From Pelistega europaea (GTDB lineage Bacteria; Pseudomonadota; Gammaproteobacteria; Burkholderiales; Burkholderiaceae_B), in assembly GCF_013133775.1 (NCBI RefSeq), contig NZ_JABGBO010000008.1, positions 62,001-126,000 on the forward strand: a DNA stretch of 64,000 bases, read 5' to 3'. A program made the translations under genes and the position numbers. The first letter of the stretch is position 1. The number at the start of each line of letters is the position of its first letter. Positions 1 through 9,975 of this stretch are shown here, in pieces. Under the pieces are notes generated by a model that had not been told where the DNA came from, ran no database searches, and saw only the letters and a list, made by a program, of their open reading frames with translations.

Positions 1-434
1 TCCGTAACATCCCAGTAGGTACTACTATTCACTGCCTAGAGTTGCAACCAGGTAAAGGTGCTCAATTAGCACGTTCTGCTGGTGCTTCTGCTGTATTGAT
101 GGCTCGTGAAGGTATCTATGCTCAAGTACGTTTACGTTCTGGTGAAGTTCGTTTAGTACACATCGACTGCCGTGCAACTATCGGTGAAGTAAGCAATGGT
201 GAACATAGCTTGCGTCAAATCGGTAAAGCTGGTGCAGTACGTTGGCGCGGTATTCGCCCAACCGTACGTGGTGTGGCAATGAACCCGGTTGATCACCCAC
301 ATGGTGGTGGTGAAGGCCGTACTGGTGAGGCACGTGAACCTGTGAGCCCATGGGGTACTCCTACTAAGGGTTACAAAACTCGCCGTAACAAACGTACAGA
401 CAATATGATTGTCTCACGTCGTAAGCGTAAATAA
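1..434 (+). CDS. rplB: 50S ribosomal protein L2, C-terminal part (partial)
   Basis: The start lies before the window; the open frame runs from position 3 to the stop at 432-434. The visible 143 residues include the highly conserved [14 protein letters not shown] segment around the peptidyl-transferase-proximal histidine and the basic tail with TRRNKRTD. L2 binds domain IV of 23S rRNA and helps subunit association. It is followed after 13 bp by rpsS, as expected in the S10 operon. The identification is certain; only the 5' part is missing. Confidence 0.97.
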   Translation, partial: RNIPVGTTIHCLELQPGKGAQLARSAGASAVLMAREGIYAQVRLRSGEVRLVHIDCRATIGEVSNGEHSLRQIGKAGAVRWRGIRPTVRGVAMNPVDHPHGGGEGRTGEAREPVSPWGTPTKGYKTRRNKRTDNMIVSRRKRK

Positions 435-447
435 GGGACGGTAAACT

Positions 448-723
448 ATGTCACGTTCAATTAAAAAAGGTCCTTTCGTAGATGCTCACCTCATGAAGAA
501 GGTAGAAGCTGCTATCGAAGGCAAAGATAAAAAGCCGATCAAAACTTGGTCGCGTCGTTCAACCATCCTTCCCGATTTTATCGGATTGACAATCGCTGTA
601 CACAACGGTCGTCAGCACGTTCCAGTATATGTGAACGAAAACATGGTTGGTCATAAGCTTGGCGAATTCGCACATACTCGTACATTCAAGGGTCATGCTG
701 CGGACAAAAAGTCTAAGAGGTAA
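448..723 (+). CDS. rpsS: 30S ribosomal protein S19
   Basis: S19 sits in the head of the small subunit beside S13 and contacts the A-site finger of 23S rRNA. The 91-residue product begins [12 protein letters not shown] and carries the family blocks [22 protein letters not shown] and [14 protein letters not shown]. Length is normal for beta-proteobacteria. A purine-rich GGGACGG lies just upstream of the ATG. It lies between rplB and rplV in the standard S10 order and is presumably cotranscribed with them. Confidence 0.97.
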   Translation: MSRSIKKGPFVDAHLMKKVEAAIEGKDKKPIKTWSRRSTILPDFIGLTIAVHNGRQHVPVYVNENMVGHKLGEFAHTRTFKGHAADKKSKR

Positions 724-726
724 GCG

Positions 727-1056
727 ATGGAAACAACTGCAATCGTTCGTGGTGTTCATATTTCAGCGCAAAAAACTCGCCTTGTTGCGGATTTAATCCG
801 TGGCAAGTCAGTAGCTCAAGCGTTGAATATCTTAACATTCACACAGAAAAAAGCCGCTGTCATCATTAAGAAAGCTCTTGAGTCTGCTATTGCAAACGCA
901 GAGCACAACGATGGTGCTGATATTGATGAGTTAAAAGTAACCACTATCTATGTGGACAAAGCTCAATCAATGAAGCGTTTCTCCGCACGTGCCAAAGGCC
1001 GCGGTAACCGTATTGAGAAGCAAACTTGCCACATTGTGGTTAAAGTTGGTGCTTAA
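727..1056 (+). CDS. rplV: 50S ribosomal protein L22
   Basis: L22 lines the nascent-chain exit tunnel; its hairpin can be a macrolide-resistance site. The 109-residue product starts [22 protein letters not shown] and contains the loop region [21 protein letters not shown], with the ARAKGRG tip typical of L22. Only 3 bp separate it from rpsS, so its Shine-Dalgarno (AAGAGG) lies inside the rpsS end, suggesting translational coupling. Confidence 0.97.
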   Translation: METTAIVRGVHISAQKTRLVADLIRGKSVAQALNILTFTQKKAAVIIKKALESAIANAEHNDGADIDELKVTTIYVDKAQSMKRFSARAKGRGNRIEKQTCHIVVKVGA

Positions 1057-1065
1057 GGAGTCATA

Positions 1066-1845
1066 ATGGGTCAAAAAGTTCACCCTACAGGGTTCCGTCT
1101 CGCTGTAACCCGTAACTGGAATTCTCGCTGGTTTGCTGAAGATGCAGATTTCGGTACTATGCTAGCAGAAGACATTCGTGTACGCGAGTACTTGAAGCGC
1201 AAACTTAAAGCTGCTTCAGTTGGTCGTGTATTAATTGAACGCCCAGCTAAGAACGCACGTATTACTGTGTTCTCTGCTCGTCCAGGCGTGATTATCGGTA
1301 AAGGCGGTGACGATATCGATGCATTAAAATCTGACTTGCAACGCTTAATGGGCGTGCCAGTTCATGTTAACATCGAAGAAATTCGTAAACCAGAAGTTGA
1401 TGCGCAATTAATCGCTGATTCTATCGCTCAACAACTTGAAAAACGTATCATGTTCCGTCGTGCCATGAAACGTGCTATGCAAAACGCTATGCGCGCTGGT
1501 GCACAAGGTATCAAAGTAGCTGCTTCAGGTCGTTTGAATGGTATCGAAATTGCTCGTACAGAATGGTATCGTGAAGGTCGTGTACCTCTCCATACTTTAC
1601 GTGCTATCATCGATTACGCTACATCAGAAGCTCAAACTACTTACGGTATCATCGGTATCAAAGTATGGGTTTACAAAGGCGACTTATTGCCAAATGGCGA
1701 AATGCCAGCTGAAGCTCCTTCTCGTGATGAAGAGCGTCGTGCTCGTCGTCCACGTGGTGAGCGTACAGAGCAACGTCGTCCAAGCCGTCGTGGTCGCAAG
1801 CCAGCAGCTGCAGCTGAAGCAGCTCCTGCGGCAGAAGGAGAATAA
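1066..1845 (+). CDS. rpsC: 30S ribosomal protein S3
   Basis: S3 forms part of the mRNA entry channel and its helicase face. The 259-residue product begins [20 protein letters not shown], has the type II KH domain motif [14 protein letters not shown], and the C-terminal domain with [17 protein letters not shown]. The last 40 or so residues are an Arg/Ala-rich low-complexity tail ([20 protein letters not shown]), longer than the E. coli protein (233 aa) but usual for beta-proteobacteria. SD AAGGAG lies upstream of the ATG. Confidence 0.97.
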   Translation: MGQKVHPTGFRLAVTRNWNSRWFAEDADFGTMLAEDIRVREYLKRKLKAASVGRVLIERPAKNARITVFSARPGVIIGKGGDDIDALKSDLQRLMGVPVHVNIEEIRKPEVDAQLIADSIAQQLEKRIMFRRAMKRAMQNAMRAGAQGIKVAASGRLNGIEIARTEWYREGRVPLHTLRAIIDYATSEAQTTYGIIGIKVWVYKGDLLPNGEMPAEAPSRDEERRARRPRGERTEQRRPSRRGRKPAAAAEAAPAAEGE

Positions 1846-1847
1846 AC

Positions 1848-2264
1848 ATGTTATCACCAGCACGTAGAAAATACCGTAAAGAGCAAAAAGGCCGTAATAC
1901 TGGTCTAGCTACTCGCGGTACTAACGTAAACTTTGGCGATTTCGGTCTAAAAGCTACAGGTCGTGGTCGTTTGACAGCACGTCAAATCGAGGCAGCTCGT
2001 CGTGCCATGACTCGCCATATTAAACGTGGTGGCCGTATTTGGATTCGTATCTTCCCAGACAAACCAATTTCGCAAAAACCTGCTGAGGTTCGTATGGGTA
2101 ACGGTAAAGGTAATCCAGAATACTGGGTCGCTGAAATTCAACCAGGCAAAGTGCTATACGAGATGGACGGTGTAAGCGAAGAGCTAGCACGTGAGGCATT
2201 CCGTTTAGCTGCTGCTAAGTTACCTATTTCGACGACATTTGTGACTCGTCACTTAGGTTCGTAA
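1848..2264 (+). CDS. rplP: 50S ribosomal protein L16
   Basis: L16 organises the A-site and interacts with aminoacyl-tRNA elbow. The 138-residue product starts [17 protein letters not shown], with the conserved [15 protein letters not shown] and [13 protein letters not shown] blocks; the latter holds the arginine-hydroxylation loop region in other bacteria. Only 2 bp separate it from rpsC; the SD (GGAG) is embedded in the rpsC tail, so translation is probably coupled. Confidence 0.97.
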   Translation: MLSPARRKYRKEQKGRNTGLATRGTNVNFGDFGLKATGRGRLTARQIEAARRAMTRHIKRGGRIWIRIFPDKPISQKPAEVRMGNGKGNPEYWVAEIQPGKVLYEMDGVSEELAREAFRLAAAKLPISTTFVTRHLGS

Positions 2265-2273
2265 GGAGTCTTT

Positions 2274-2465
2274 ATGAAAGCGAGTGAATTACGTTCAAAA
2301 GACGCAGCCGAGCTACATAAAGAGCTCGAGGAATTGTTGAAAGCACAATTTAACTTGCGTATGCAACGTGCTACTCAACAACTTTCTAACACAAGCCAGT
2401 TAGGCAAGGTGCGTCGCGATATCGCACGTGTACGTACTGTTTTGACCGAAAAGGCAGGAAAGTAA
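2274..2465 (+). CDS. rpmC: 50S ribosomal protein L29
   Basis: L29 is a small helical protein near the tunnel exit, beside the trigger-factor docking protein L23. The 63-residue product begins [21 protein letters not shown] and contains the family signature around [26 protein letters not shown]. Length is normal. AAGGAG precedes the ATG and rpsQ starts one base after its stop. Confidence 0.96.
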   Translation: MKASELRSKDAAELHKELEELLKAQFNLRMQRATQQLSNTSQLGKVRRDIARVRTVLTEKAGK

Positions 2466-2466
2466 T

Positions 2467-2736
2467 ATGAGCCAAACAACAGAAAAACGCCAACGTACTT
2501 TGATCGGTAAAGTGGTGAGCAACAAGATGGATAAAACAGTGGTTGTTCAAGTAGAGCGCCGTGTTAAACATCCTATCTATGGCAAAATCATTATCCGTAC
2601 TAACAAGTACAAAGCGCATGATGAAAACAATCAATACAATGAGGGCGATACAGTAGAAATCGCTGAAGGTCGTCCAATTTCACGTTCTAAATCGTGGAGC
2701 GTTGTACGTTTGATTGAAGCTGTTCGTGTAATCTAA
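2467..2736 (+). CDS. rpsQ: 30S ribosomal protein S17, last gene of the S10 operon here
   Basis: S17 is an OB-fold protein binding 16S rRNA helix 11. The 89-residue product has the typical [31 protein letters not shown] start and the [15 protein letters not shown] signature. Its SD lies inside the rpmC end. In many bacteria rplN follows at once or after a short spacer; here a terminator follows and the next ribosomal gene is about 32.9 kb away. Confidence 0.97.
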   Translation: MSQTTEKRQRTLIGKVVSNKMDKTVVVQVERRVKHPIYGKIIIRTNKYKAHDENNQYNEGDTVEIAEGRPISRSKSWSVVRLIEAVRVI

Positions 2737-2785
2737 TAATCATCAGTGAGAAATCACTGACAGTAGAAGATTAAGCGATTGCTTA

Positions 2786-2817
2786 AAAAAGCCACCTCAT
2801 TGAGGTGGCTTTTGTTA
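2786..2817 (+). terminator. Rho-independent terminator of the S10 operon
   Basis: An 8-bp GC-rich stem GCCACCTC / GAGGTGGC (2791-2798, 2802-2809) with a 3-base loop is extended by flanking A and T tracts, and is followed by CTTTTGTTATTT. It lies 50 bp after the rpsQ stop. This ends the S10 transcript and shows that the split from rplN is functional as well as positional. Confidence 0.9.
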
Positions 2818-2866
2818 TTTCTTCAAGGCATATTGTATTGATTGCATAGAAGGGTGTTGGCAGAGA

Positions 2867-2909
2867 AGTGGCTTGTACGGCTCCGTACAAGCTAACCGCA
2901 CAAGCCACT
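2867..2909 (-). terminator. Competing inverted repeats downstream of betT
   Basis: Two overlapping inverted repeats share one arm. The inner one pairs 2871-2880 (GCTTGTACGG) with 2883-2892; the outer one pairs 2867-2876 (AGTGGCTTGT) with 2900-2909. They cannot both form fully. They begin 10 bp beyond the betT stop on the minus strand, so they probably mark the end of the betT transcript, though no T-run follows. It may work as a stabilising 3' hairpin rather than a true terminator. Confidence 0.5.
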
Positions 2910-2918
2910 ATCTTACAT

Positions 2919-4925
2919 CTAGCGTTCAAAATGCAGGAACTGCATATGACGTTCGTATTGGTTAAGAATATCGATAATAATCTGCTCTTTTGTGTAGCCC
3001 AAAATATCGTAATCCTGGCTACCCTCAGTCAAGAACACTTCAGCACGATAATATTTATCATCGTCGTGTTTCGCAGAGATATTACTAGATTGTCCTAGAG
3101 CAAAGACAGGTTTAATGGCTTGGACAAGACGAACTTCATAAAGAAAATCAACCTCCTCACCATGAAGCACTTCTAGTTTTAAACTGAGCTCTTCTTGGAG
3201 CAACTTGACATCTAATCCCTTTGCTTGTAGCTCTGCTGCTACGGCACTCATTGCTGTATGTAGTTGTTTTTCCATAAAGCGGTGAGCCTCTCTAGCATCA
3301 GGGAAAGAAACTAGGCGATGTAAGCGATTACGCCAATTATTACCGTTGTCTAATACAAGGGCTTTATCGACATTGACAGCTTTGCGTTTATTACCTTCTT
3401 GACGCAGACTCATCCACATCGAAATCATATAGGCAATCAATACAAAGGAGAATGGTAAACCGGCTACAACTGAGACAGATTGCAAGGAGGAAAAACCACC
3501 TGCGAATAATAGCCCAAGGGTTACTAGACCAGTTGCTGCTGCCCAGAAAAGACGCAACCAGATAGGGGCATCGACTTCATTAGAAAGATTCTTTGAGCTT
3601 AAATTTGCTAGTACTAAGGCACCCGAATCAGCTGAGGTAATAAAGAAAATTAAGCCAATGAAAACGCCTAGACTAGACCATACCTTGGCATAAGGGAAAT
3701 GTTCAAATAACACAAACATCCCCATTGCAGGCTCTTCAAGTGCTATTTTACCGAGGTCTGTAGCACCGTTGTTCACTAAATCAATACCCGTATTCCCGAA
3801 AATAGAGAACCAAGCAAAGATAAAGCCTAGGGGAATAAACATGACACCAAAGACAAAGGAGCGTAAGGTGCGTCCACGAGAAATGCGGGCAATAAATAAG
3901 CCAACAAAAGGCGCCCAAGCCACCCACCATGCCCAGAAGAAGATAGTCCACCATGATTTCCACTCAGCACCTTTTTCACCATCATAAGCATAGACTTGGA
4001 ACGTTTTGCTCACGATAGTTTGGAAATAGTCTCCAATATTCTCGGTAAAGGTGTTAAATAAGAATTGAGTTGGTCCCATCACTAAAATAGCAATGAGCAG
4101 GAATGTCGCTCCCAGCATATTGATTTCTGATAAACGACGTACCCCTTTCTCAACTCCAGACATGGCTGAAAGGGCTGCTGCTGCAACGACTACAATAATG
4201 ATAACCGCCTGTACAAACTTGCTATTTTCTACCCCAAACATATGGGTTAGGCCGGCATTGGCTTGTAGGACACCAATCCCTAAACTGGTGGCAATACCTA
4301 GTAATGTACACACGACCCCAAAAGTATCTACAGTGTAGCCTAATGCCCCATTAGCCCGTTTTTCACCAAATAAAGGGACCAGAGCACTACGTAAAGCCAA
4401 AGGCATATTTTTACGATAGGCAAAATAGGCGAGTGCCATCCCAATAAGGGCATAAATTCCCCAACCATGTAATCCCCAGTGTAAAAAGGTTTGTGGCAAA
4501 GCCGCACGAGCAGCTTCTAAACTACCAGCCTCTCCAGTAGGCGGGGCAAGATAGTGGGATAAAGGTTCTGATACTCCGAAGAACAAGAGGTCAATCCCAA
4601 TCCCTGCGGAGAATAACATCGCTGCCCAGGCTAGAAAAGGGAAATCGGGCTTGTCATGATCTTGTCCCAATTTAATATCACCAAATCGGGAGAAGCCCAC
4701 AAATAAAGCAAAGATACAATAGGCTGCAACAACCAGCATATAGTACCAACCAAAATGATCGGATACCCAACGTAGAGAGTTATCCAGTAGTGCACCACTC
4801 GTTTCAGGAAAAAGAATGGTGAAGAGAATTAATGCAATAGTGGCAATAGAGGAGGTGAGAAACACCGTTTTATTGACCCCAGAAGGTGCATTTTGGGGAA
4901 GTTGAGTAGTAGATGTCTGTGGCAT
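2919..4925 (-). CDS. betT: BCCT-family choline/betaine transporter (BetT-like)
   Basis: A 668-residue secondary transporter that would import choline (or betaine) with ions across the inner membrane, for osmoprotection or catabolism. About 12 hydrophobic segments span residues 25-510, with the Trp-rich BCCT signature WAWWVAWAPFVGLFIARISRGR near the middle. A hydrophilic C-terminal domain of about 150 residues follows, as in E. coli BetT (about 677 aa), where it has an osmosensing role. SD AAGGAGACC sits 4 bases before the ATG. It is downstream of, and colinear with, betA and betB, which supports choline as substrate. Confidence 0.88.
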   Translation of the reverse strand: MPQTSTTQLPQNAPSGVNKTVFLTSSIATIALILFTILFPETSGALLDNSLRWVSDHFGWYYMLVVAAYCIFALFVGFSRFGDIKLGQDHDKPDFPFLAWAAMLFSAGIGIDLLFFGVSEPLSHYLAPPTGEAGSLEAARAALPQTFLHWGLHGWGIYALIGMALAYFAYRKNMPLALRSALVPLFGEKRANGALGYTVDTFGVVCTLLGIATSLGIGVLQANAGLTHMFGVENSKFVQAVIIIVVVAAAALSAMSGVEKGVRRLSEINMLGATFLLIAILVMGPTQFLFNTFTENIGDYFQTIVSKTFQVYAYDGEKGAEWKSWWTIFFWAWWVAWAPFVGLFIARISRGRTLRSFVFGVMFIPLGFIFAWFSIFGNTGIDLVNNGATDLGKIALEEPAMGMFVLFEHFPYAKVWSSLGVFIGLIFFITSADSGALVLANLSSKNLSNEVDAPIWLRLFWAAATGLVTLGLLFAGGFSSLQSVSVVAGLPFSFVLIAYMISMWMSLRQEGNKRKAVNVDKALVLDNGNNWRNRLHRLVSFPDAREAHRFMEKQLHTAMSAVAAELQAKGLDVKLLQEELSLKLEVLHGEEVDFLYEVRLVQAIKPVFALGQSSNISAKHDDDKYYRAEVFLTEGSQDYDILGYTKEQIIIDILNQYERHMQFLHFER

Positions 4926-4984
4926 CTTTGGTCTCCTTGTTTTAAAAAGGCAAAATGAATCTGCCTTGTCTTATACTTGCTGTG

Positions 4985-5065
4985 TGCAAAGAGATGAATT
5001 ATCACTGTGACTACCTATGTGATAAGGATAGTCTATTTAAATCAGACAACCCTTATCTCTTTGCA
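4985..5065 (-). promoter_or_regulatory. Nested inverted repeats in the betA-betT spacer
   Basis: Outer perfect 11-bp arms TGCAAAGAGAT (4985-4995) and ATCTCTTTGCA (5055-5065) enclose a second 7-bp pair TTATCAC (4999-5005) / GTGATAA (5019-5025). The whole 166-bp spacer between betA and betT is therefore highly foldable in the transcript. It may be a processing or regulatory hairpin, or an operator. No T-run was seen, so a terminator is unlikely. Function is unknown. Confidence 0.4.
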
Positions 5066-5091
5066 CAGCACACAAGCTATTTTCTGATAGT

Positions 5092-6777
5092 TTATGCGTG
5101 GCGCTTTGGTTCTCCACGGACAGGAGCTCCATTGGCCACATAATAATCTGCGGTGGACTTAGGTAGTTTACGTCCTCGCATCGTATCAGCAATTTTTTCT
5201 GCTAACATAATAGTGGTAGCATTCAAATTACCAGTAATAATATTGGGCATAATGGAGGCGTCTACGACACGAAGTCCGTCAATGCCGTGTACGCGTCCTT
5301 GTCCATCGGTAACCGCATCATTGCCTGTTCCCATGGCGCAGGTGCATGATGGGTGGTAAGCAGTTTCTGCATGATTACGGACATATTCATCCAACTCCGC
5401 ATCACTTTGGATGGAGAGTTTTGGCGTAATGACTTCTCCTCGATAGGGGTCAAGTGCTGGTTGATTCATAATCTCTCGGGTGATACGAATAGCAGCACGG
5501 AATTCCTCCCAGTCTTGTTCGTGACTCATATAGTTAAACAAAATGCTGGGGTGTTCATGAGGGTTGCGAGATTTTAGTTTAATTCGCCCTCGACTTAATG
5601 AGCGCATAGAACCTACATGTGCTTGGAAGCTATGGGCTTTACTGGCATTACGTCCATCGTAGCGAACTGCAATGGGTAAAAAATGATACTGGATATTGGG
5701 CCACTCGAATTTTTCATGAGAGCGGATAAATCCACCTGCCTCAAAATGATTGCTGGCTCCAAGTCCTGTTCCCATAAATAACCACTCAGCACCAATCATG
5801 GGTTTATTCCACCAATGTGTTGCTGGAGCAATGGACACAGGCTGTTTACACTCATATTGCATATAGAGCTCAAGATGATCTTGTAGATTGTTTCCTACAC
5901 CAGGAAGGTCAAGAACCACATTAACACCTGCCTCACGTAACCATTGACCTGGACCAACACCACTACGTTGGAGAATTTGAGGGGATGCGATAGCACCTGC
6001 ACAAAGCAACACTTCTGTGTTGGCTTGAATGCTGTAGACCTCATTTTTATGATGAAAACGTACACCCACTGCACGTTTTCCATCAAATAGAATCGTATCG
6101 GTAAGTGCGCCAGTCACAATGGTAAGACGTTCTCGGTGTTTAGCCATATCAAGATAACCACGAGCCGTAGAGGAGCGGCGACCGTTGGGGGTGACAAAGC
6201 GATCCATGGGACCGAAACCCTCTTGCTGATAACCGTTTAAATCTTCTGTTCTCGGATACCCAGCATCGACACCCGCTTGAACCATTGCTTCAAATAAAGG
6301 ATTGACCCCTGGTTTGGAGGTCGTGACATGGATAGGGCCATTACCACCGTGGTAGTCATTTTCCCCGGCATCACGCTGTTCTGCTTTTTTAAAGTAGGGT
6401 AGACAATCTAAATAAGTCCAATCTTCAAGACCGGGTATTTTGGCCCAGTGATCAAAGTCCAACGCATTCCCACGGATGTAGCACATTCCGTTAATGAGAG
6501 AAGAACCTCCCAAGCCCTTGCCTCGTCCACAGTCCATAATACGATGATTCATATAAGGCTCTGGATCGGTTTTATAGCCCCAGTTATAGGTGGTACCTTG
6601 TAAAGGCATGGCCAAGGCGGCAGGCATTTGAGTGCGAAAGTCGAAGCGATAGTCGGGTAATCCAGCTTCTAAAAGTAGTACAGAGACATTTTCATCCTCA
6701 GTCAGACGTGCAGCCAATACATTTCCTGCACTACCTGCCCCGATAATAATATAGTCATAGGAAGTTTTTAATTTCAT
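5092..6777 (-). CDS. betA: Choline dehydrogenase (GMC oxidoreductase)
   Basis: Membrane-associated FAD enzyme oxidising choline to betaine aldehyde, and often the aldehyde further. The 561-residue product opens with the FAD-binding [19 protein letters not shown], has the GMC signature [15 protein letters not shown] and ends with the conserved HPSCTCAMG and [24 protein letters not shown] segments. Length matches E. coli BetA (556). The ATG at 6777 is chosen because AGGAG lies 5 bases before it; another in-frame ATG abuts it at 6780 and one without a ribosome site lies at 6795. Confidence 0.92.
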   Translation of the reverse strand: MKLKTSYDYIIIGAGSAGNVLAARLTEDENVSVLLLEAGLPDYRFDFRTQMPAALAMPLQGTTYNWGYKTDPEPYMNHRIMDCGRGKGLGGSSLINGMCYIRGNALDFDHWAKIPGLEDWTYLDCLPYFKKAEQRDAGENDYHGGNGPIHVTTSKPGVNPLFEAMVQAGVDAGYPRTEDLNGYQQEGFGPMDRFVTPNGRRSSTARGYLDMAKHRERLTIVTGALTDTILFDGKRAVGVRFHHKNEVYSIQANTEVLLCAGAIASPQILQRSGVGPGQWLREAGVNVVLDLPGVGNNLQDHLELYMQYECKQPVSIAPATHWWNKPMIGAEWLFMGTGLGASNHFEAGGFIRSHEKFEWPNIQYHFLPIAVRYDGRNASKAHSFQAHVGSMRSLSRGRIKLKSRNPHEHPSILFNYMSHEQDWEEFRAAIRITREIMNQPALDPYRGEVITPKLSIQSDAELDEYVRNHAETAYHPSCTCAMGTGNDAVTDGQGRVHGIDGLRVVDASIMPNIITGNLNATTIMLAEKIADTMRGRKLPKSTADYYVANGAPVRGEPKRHA

Positions 6778-6930
6778 CATATCTCCTAGTATCAATTCAG
6801 ATGAGCTTGTCGCGGAGCAACTGTGGAGAAAGCAAAGAAAAAGTTTGACCTTACTTTCCCCTTTAATAAAGACAAGTGAGATGCCATAAGGTGATGTTGT
6901 CTTGCATTCACCTTAGGCTTTTATAGGGGA

Positions 6931-8391
6931 TTAGAAGACTGATTGATAATCTCCTAACTCGACTTGTATAGATTTTGTTTGTGTATAGTGCATGAGAGTT
7001 TGGATACCATTTTCACGGCCAATACCAGATTGTTTATAGCCGCCCACAGGCATTTGTGCAGGAGATTCTCCCCATGTATTAATCCAACAAATACCTGCTT
7101 GTAATTGTGCAATGACTCTGTGAGCCTTTTGTAGACTAGGTGTCACTACTCCAGCAGCAAGCCCATAGCTGGTATTGTTTGCTCGAACGATTGCTTCCTC
7201 TTCTGTGGTATAGGCAAGAATACTCATCACAGGACCAAAGATTTCTTCTTGGCAGATAGTCATATCATCTGTGCAGTCTGTAAAAACCGTTGGCTCTACA
7301 TAAGCACCTTTGGCAAACTCTCCACTAGCACGCTGACCACCAATAAGCAATCGAGCTCCTTGCTCTTTACCTTTCTCAATATAAGAAAGTACTTTTTCCA
7401 TATGGGGGAAACTGACAAGAGGACCAAAGTTAGTTTCTTGGTGTTGAGGATCTCCCATGCGGATACGTCGAACACGCTCAATAATTTTTTGTTCAAAAGT
7501 GTCTTTTTTATTGAGAGGAATAAATACTCGAGTGCCATTGGTGCAAACCTGACCTGAACTATAAAAGTTTGCCATCATGGCAATGTCTGCTGCTTTGTCT
7601 AAATCAGCATCATCCATAATGATAAGAGGCGATTTTCCTCCTAATTCCATGGTGACATCTTTGAGATTGGCAAGTGCGGACTGAGACATCACTGTTTTGC
7701 CAGTACTGACGCCACCTGTAAATGAGATTTTGGCAATGTCTGGATGCTCGCTTAATGCTTGACCAACTCGCCAGTCACCTAGCACGACATTAAACAACCC
7801 ATTTGGCACACCTGCCTGAGTAAAGATTTCAGCAAGTTTTAATGCTCCTGTTGGGGTAACTTCACTGGGTTTAAAAATCATAGCATTGCCAGCAGCTAAA
7901 GCTGGAGCGGCCTTCCACATTGCAATTTGAATAGGATAATTCCAAGCCCCAATACCTGCCACAACCCCTAGTGGTTCTTGACGGGTATAGACAAAACTAC
8001 TGTCTCGAAGAGGAATTTGACGACCTTCAATGGCGGCAGCTAGTCCAGCATAATATTCAATGACATCTGCTCCAGTCACAATATCTACATAAAGGGTTTC
8101 GGATAAAGGCTTCCCTGTATCAAGTGTTTCAATAAGAGCAAGCTCATCATTGCGCTCTCGTAGTATTGCCACGGCTTTTAATAAGATACGACTACGTTCC
8201 ACAGCAGTCATAGAAGCCCATACTTTTTGTGCTTCTTTAGCGGTTTTTACGGCCAAATCAATTTCTTGAGAGGAAGATTGCTGTACTTGTGACAACACTG
8301 TCCCGTTGGCAGGATTGATATTATCAAAAAGTGTTGCTTGTGCATCTTGGGCGACAAAAGCACCATTAATATAAGCAGTTAGTACTGTCAT
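6931..8391 (-). CDS. betB: Betaine-aldehyde dehydrogenase
   Basis: NAD(P)-dependent aldehyde dehydrogenase converting betaine aldehyde to glycine betaine. The 486-residue product has the catalytic glutamate in [11 protein letters not shown] (E249) and nucleophile C283 in [15 protein letters not shown], a motif typical of BetB. Length agrees with the family (about 490). AAGGAG precedes the ATG. It is first of a betB-betA-betT series on the minus strand. Unlike the E. coli locus there is no betI repressor gene beside it. Confidence 0.92.
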   Translation of the reverse strand: MTVLTAYINGAFVAQDAQATLFDNINPANGTVLSQVQQSSSQEIDLAVKTAKEAQKVWASMTAVERSRILLKAVAILRERNDELALIETLDTGKPLSETLYVDIVTGADVIEYYAGLAAAIEGRQIPLRDSSFVYTRQEPLGVVAGIGAWNYPIQIAMWKAAPALAAGNAMIFKPSEVTPTGALKLAEIFTQAGVPNGLFNVVLGDWRVGQALSEHPDIAKISFTGGVSTGKTVMSQSALANLKDVTMELGGKSPLIIMDDADLDKAADIAMMANFYSSGQVCTNGTRVFIPLNKKDTFEQKIIERVRRIRMGDPQHQETNFGPLVSFPHMEKVLSYIEKGKEQGARLLIGGQRASGEFAKGAYVEPTVFTDCTDDMTICQEEIFGPVMSILAYTTEEEAIVRANNTSYGLAAGVVTPSLQKAHRVIAQLQAGICWINTWGESPAQMPVGGYKQSGIGRENGIQTLMHYTQTKSIQVELGDYQSVF

Positions 8392-8716
8392 GAGACTCCT
8401 TTTTATTTAACTAATATTGTTTTTTCAGTCTAGACAACGTGACAAAAACAAGTAAGAAACAAAACACGAGCATAGTAAAGTTAATTACTGAACTCATACA
8501 GCGATACTGAAAGTCAGCGTAAACTGAAAAGTGTGACACTTACGCAAGACATCAATAAAAGCGTAAGTAAATAGCGTTTTTTAATGATAATTAATGAATT
8601 TTGGCTTACATTTTAAGTTTTTTAATGAGGTGTTGTCAAATTGCGACAGTAATATTCAGGATTTGCCCCGATTTGGAGCAGATAAGCAGGCAGCAGATAA
8701 GCCTGATGTATCAATG
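8392..8716. promoter_or_regulatory. Upstream region of betB, with inverted repeat at 8538-8568
   Basis: This 325-bp gap holds no gene that I can support. An 8-bp inverted repeat ACTTACGC (8538-8545) / GCGTAAGT (8561-8568) with a 15-base centre lies about 150 bp before betB and could be an operator. I could not identify a convincing sigma-70 or sigma-54 promoter. The rest is AT-rich. Confidence 0.35.
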
Positions 8717-9916
8717 CTAAATAATCCCTTTTTCTTTCAGAGAGGAAAGATATGTGGTGTCGTAGTATTGTGATAGGATTTCCTCTGTATGTTGGCCTAG
8801 GGTAGGAGGGGCACTGCGGTATTGGACAGGGGTGTCAGAGAGGTGGATAGGATTACCTAGTGTGCGGATAGGACTTTGTTGTTGAGCAAAATCCACAATC
8901 ATATGGCGGTGCTGTATTTGTGGGAGGTTGAGGGCTTCGGCAACATTGTTTATCGCACCACAAGGGACACCAGCTGCCTCGAATAAAGACAGCCATTCAT
9001 CACGGGATTTTGTGAGAAAAATCGCTTGCATAAGCGGAATGAGTTGCTCTCTGTATTTCACTCGGTCAGGATTATGAGCAAAGCGAGCATCTTGATTCCA
9101 TGTCATTTGCATGACTTGACATACGGCGGCAAACTGCCCATCATTGCCACAAGCAAGAATAAGATGTTGTTGGTTGGCGACTTCAAAAACCTGATAAGGG
9201 ACAATACTTGGGTGAGCATTGCCTAGACGAGGAGGCACTTCCTGACTGGCCAAATAATTCATGCCAACATTGGCGGTCATTGCAATAGCACTATCCAGTA
9301 ATGAAACATCAATGTGCTGACCTTTGCCTGTTTGGCATCTAGCAAGCAACGCAGCCTGAATACCGATGGTGAGTTGTAATCCTGTAAATAGGTCTATCAC
9401 CGCAACACCTACTTTATGAGGTAAACCATCACTGGGTCCGGTAATACTCATTAGCCCACTCAATCCTTGGATAATATAGTCGTACCCTGGTTTTTTTGCA
9501 TCAGGTCCTGTTTGTCCAAAACCTGTCAGCGAGGCATAGATGAGGCGAGGGTTAATTTTCTGCAAAGAAAGATAGTCTAGACCGTATTTTTTGAGTCCGC
9601 CTACTTTAAAGTTCTCCACAAATACGTCTGCATCACTGACTAATTGACGGATAATATCTTGTCCTTCTGGTCGACTAATGTCAACTGCAACCGACTTTTT
9701 ATTGCGATTAACTGTCGCAAAATAAGCAGAAGTTCCATCAGCAAAAGATGGAGGCGTCCATTGACGCGTCTCATCCCCAGAGAGAGGGCGTTCAATTTTA
9801 ATGACCTCGGCACCCAAGTCGGCTAATATTTGAGTGCAACTTGGACCAGCAAGCACACGAGATAAATCGACGACCTTGATGCCTTGTAATGCTTGTTGGG
9901 TATTGGCTGATGACAT
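8717..9916 (-). CDS. Class III CoA-transferase (CaiB/BaiF family), probably for glutarate
   Basis: Moves CoA between acyl donors and acceptors. The 399-residue product has the family start LQGIKVVDLSRVLAGPSCTQILADLGAEVIKIE, the NRNKKSVAVDI block and GYDYIIQGLSGLMSITG, with the likely catalytic Asp in VAVIDLFTG. It lies 59 bp downstream of gcdH on the same strand. CaiB/BaiF proteins next to glutaryl-CoA dehydrogenase often act as succinyl-CoA:glutarate CoA-transferase, which is the inferred role; formyl- or other carboxylate-CoA transfer cannot be excluded. Confidence 0.85.
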   Translation of the reverse strand: MSSANTQQALQGIKVVDLSRVLAGPSCTQILADLGAEVIKIERPLSGDETRQWTPPSFADGTSAYFATVNRNKKSVAVDISRPEGQDIIRQLVSDADVFVENFKVGGLKKYGLDYLSLQKINPRLIYASLTGFGQTGPDAKKPGYDYIIQGLSGLMSITGPSDGLPHKVGVAVIDLFTGLQLTIGIQAALLARCQTGKGQHIDVSLLDSAIAMTANVGMNYLASQEVPPRLGNAHPSIVPYQVFEVANQQHLILACGNDGQFAAVCQVMQMTWNQDARFAHNPDRVKYREQLIPLMQAIFLTKSRDEWLSLFEAAGVPCGAINNVAEALNLPQIQHRHMIVDFAQQQSPIRTLGNPIHLSDTPVQYRSAPPTLGQHTEEILSQYYDTTYLSSLKEKGII

Positions 9917-9975
9917 AATTATCCTATACGGTAAGAAGGAGCACCGTGTCTAGGCGATACTCCTTAAATAGGGGG

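Noticed and set aside
1538-1867. Open 109-codon frame on the plus strand inside rpsC
   Set aside because: Shadow frame of rpsC, Val/Leu-rich from codon bias, no ribosome site and no family resemblance.
2867-2909. REP-like or MITE element
   Set aside because: Only one copy was noticed in the window and it sits exactly at the betT 3' end, so a transcript-end structure is more likely.
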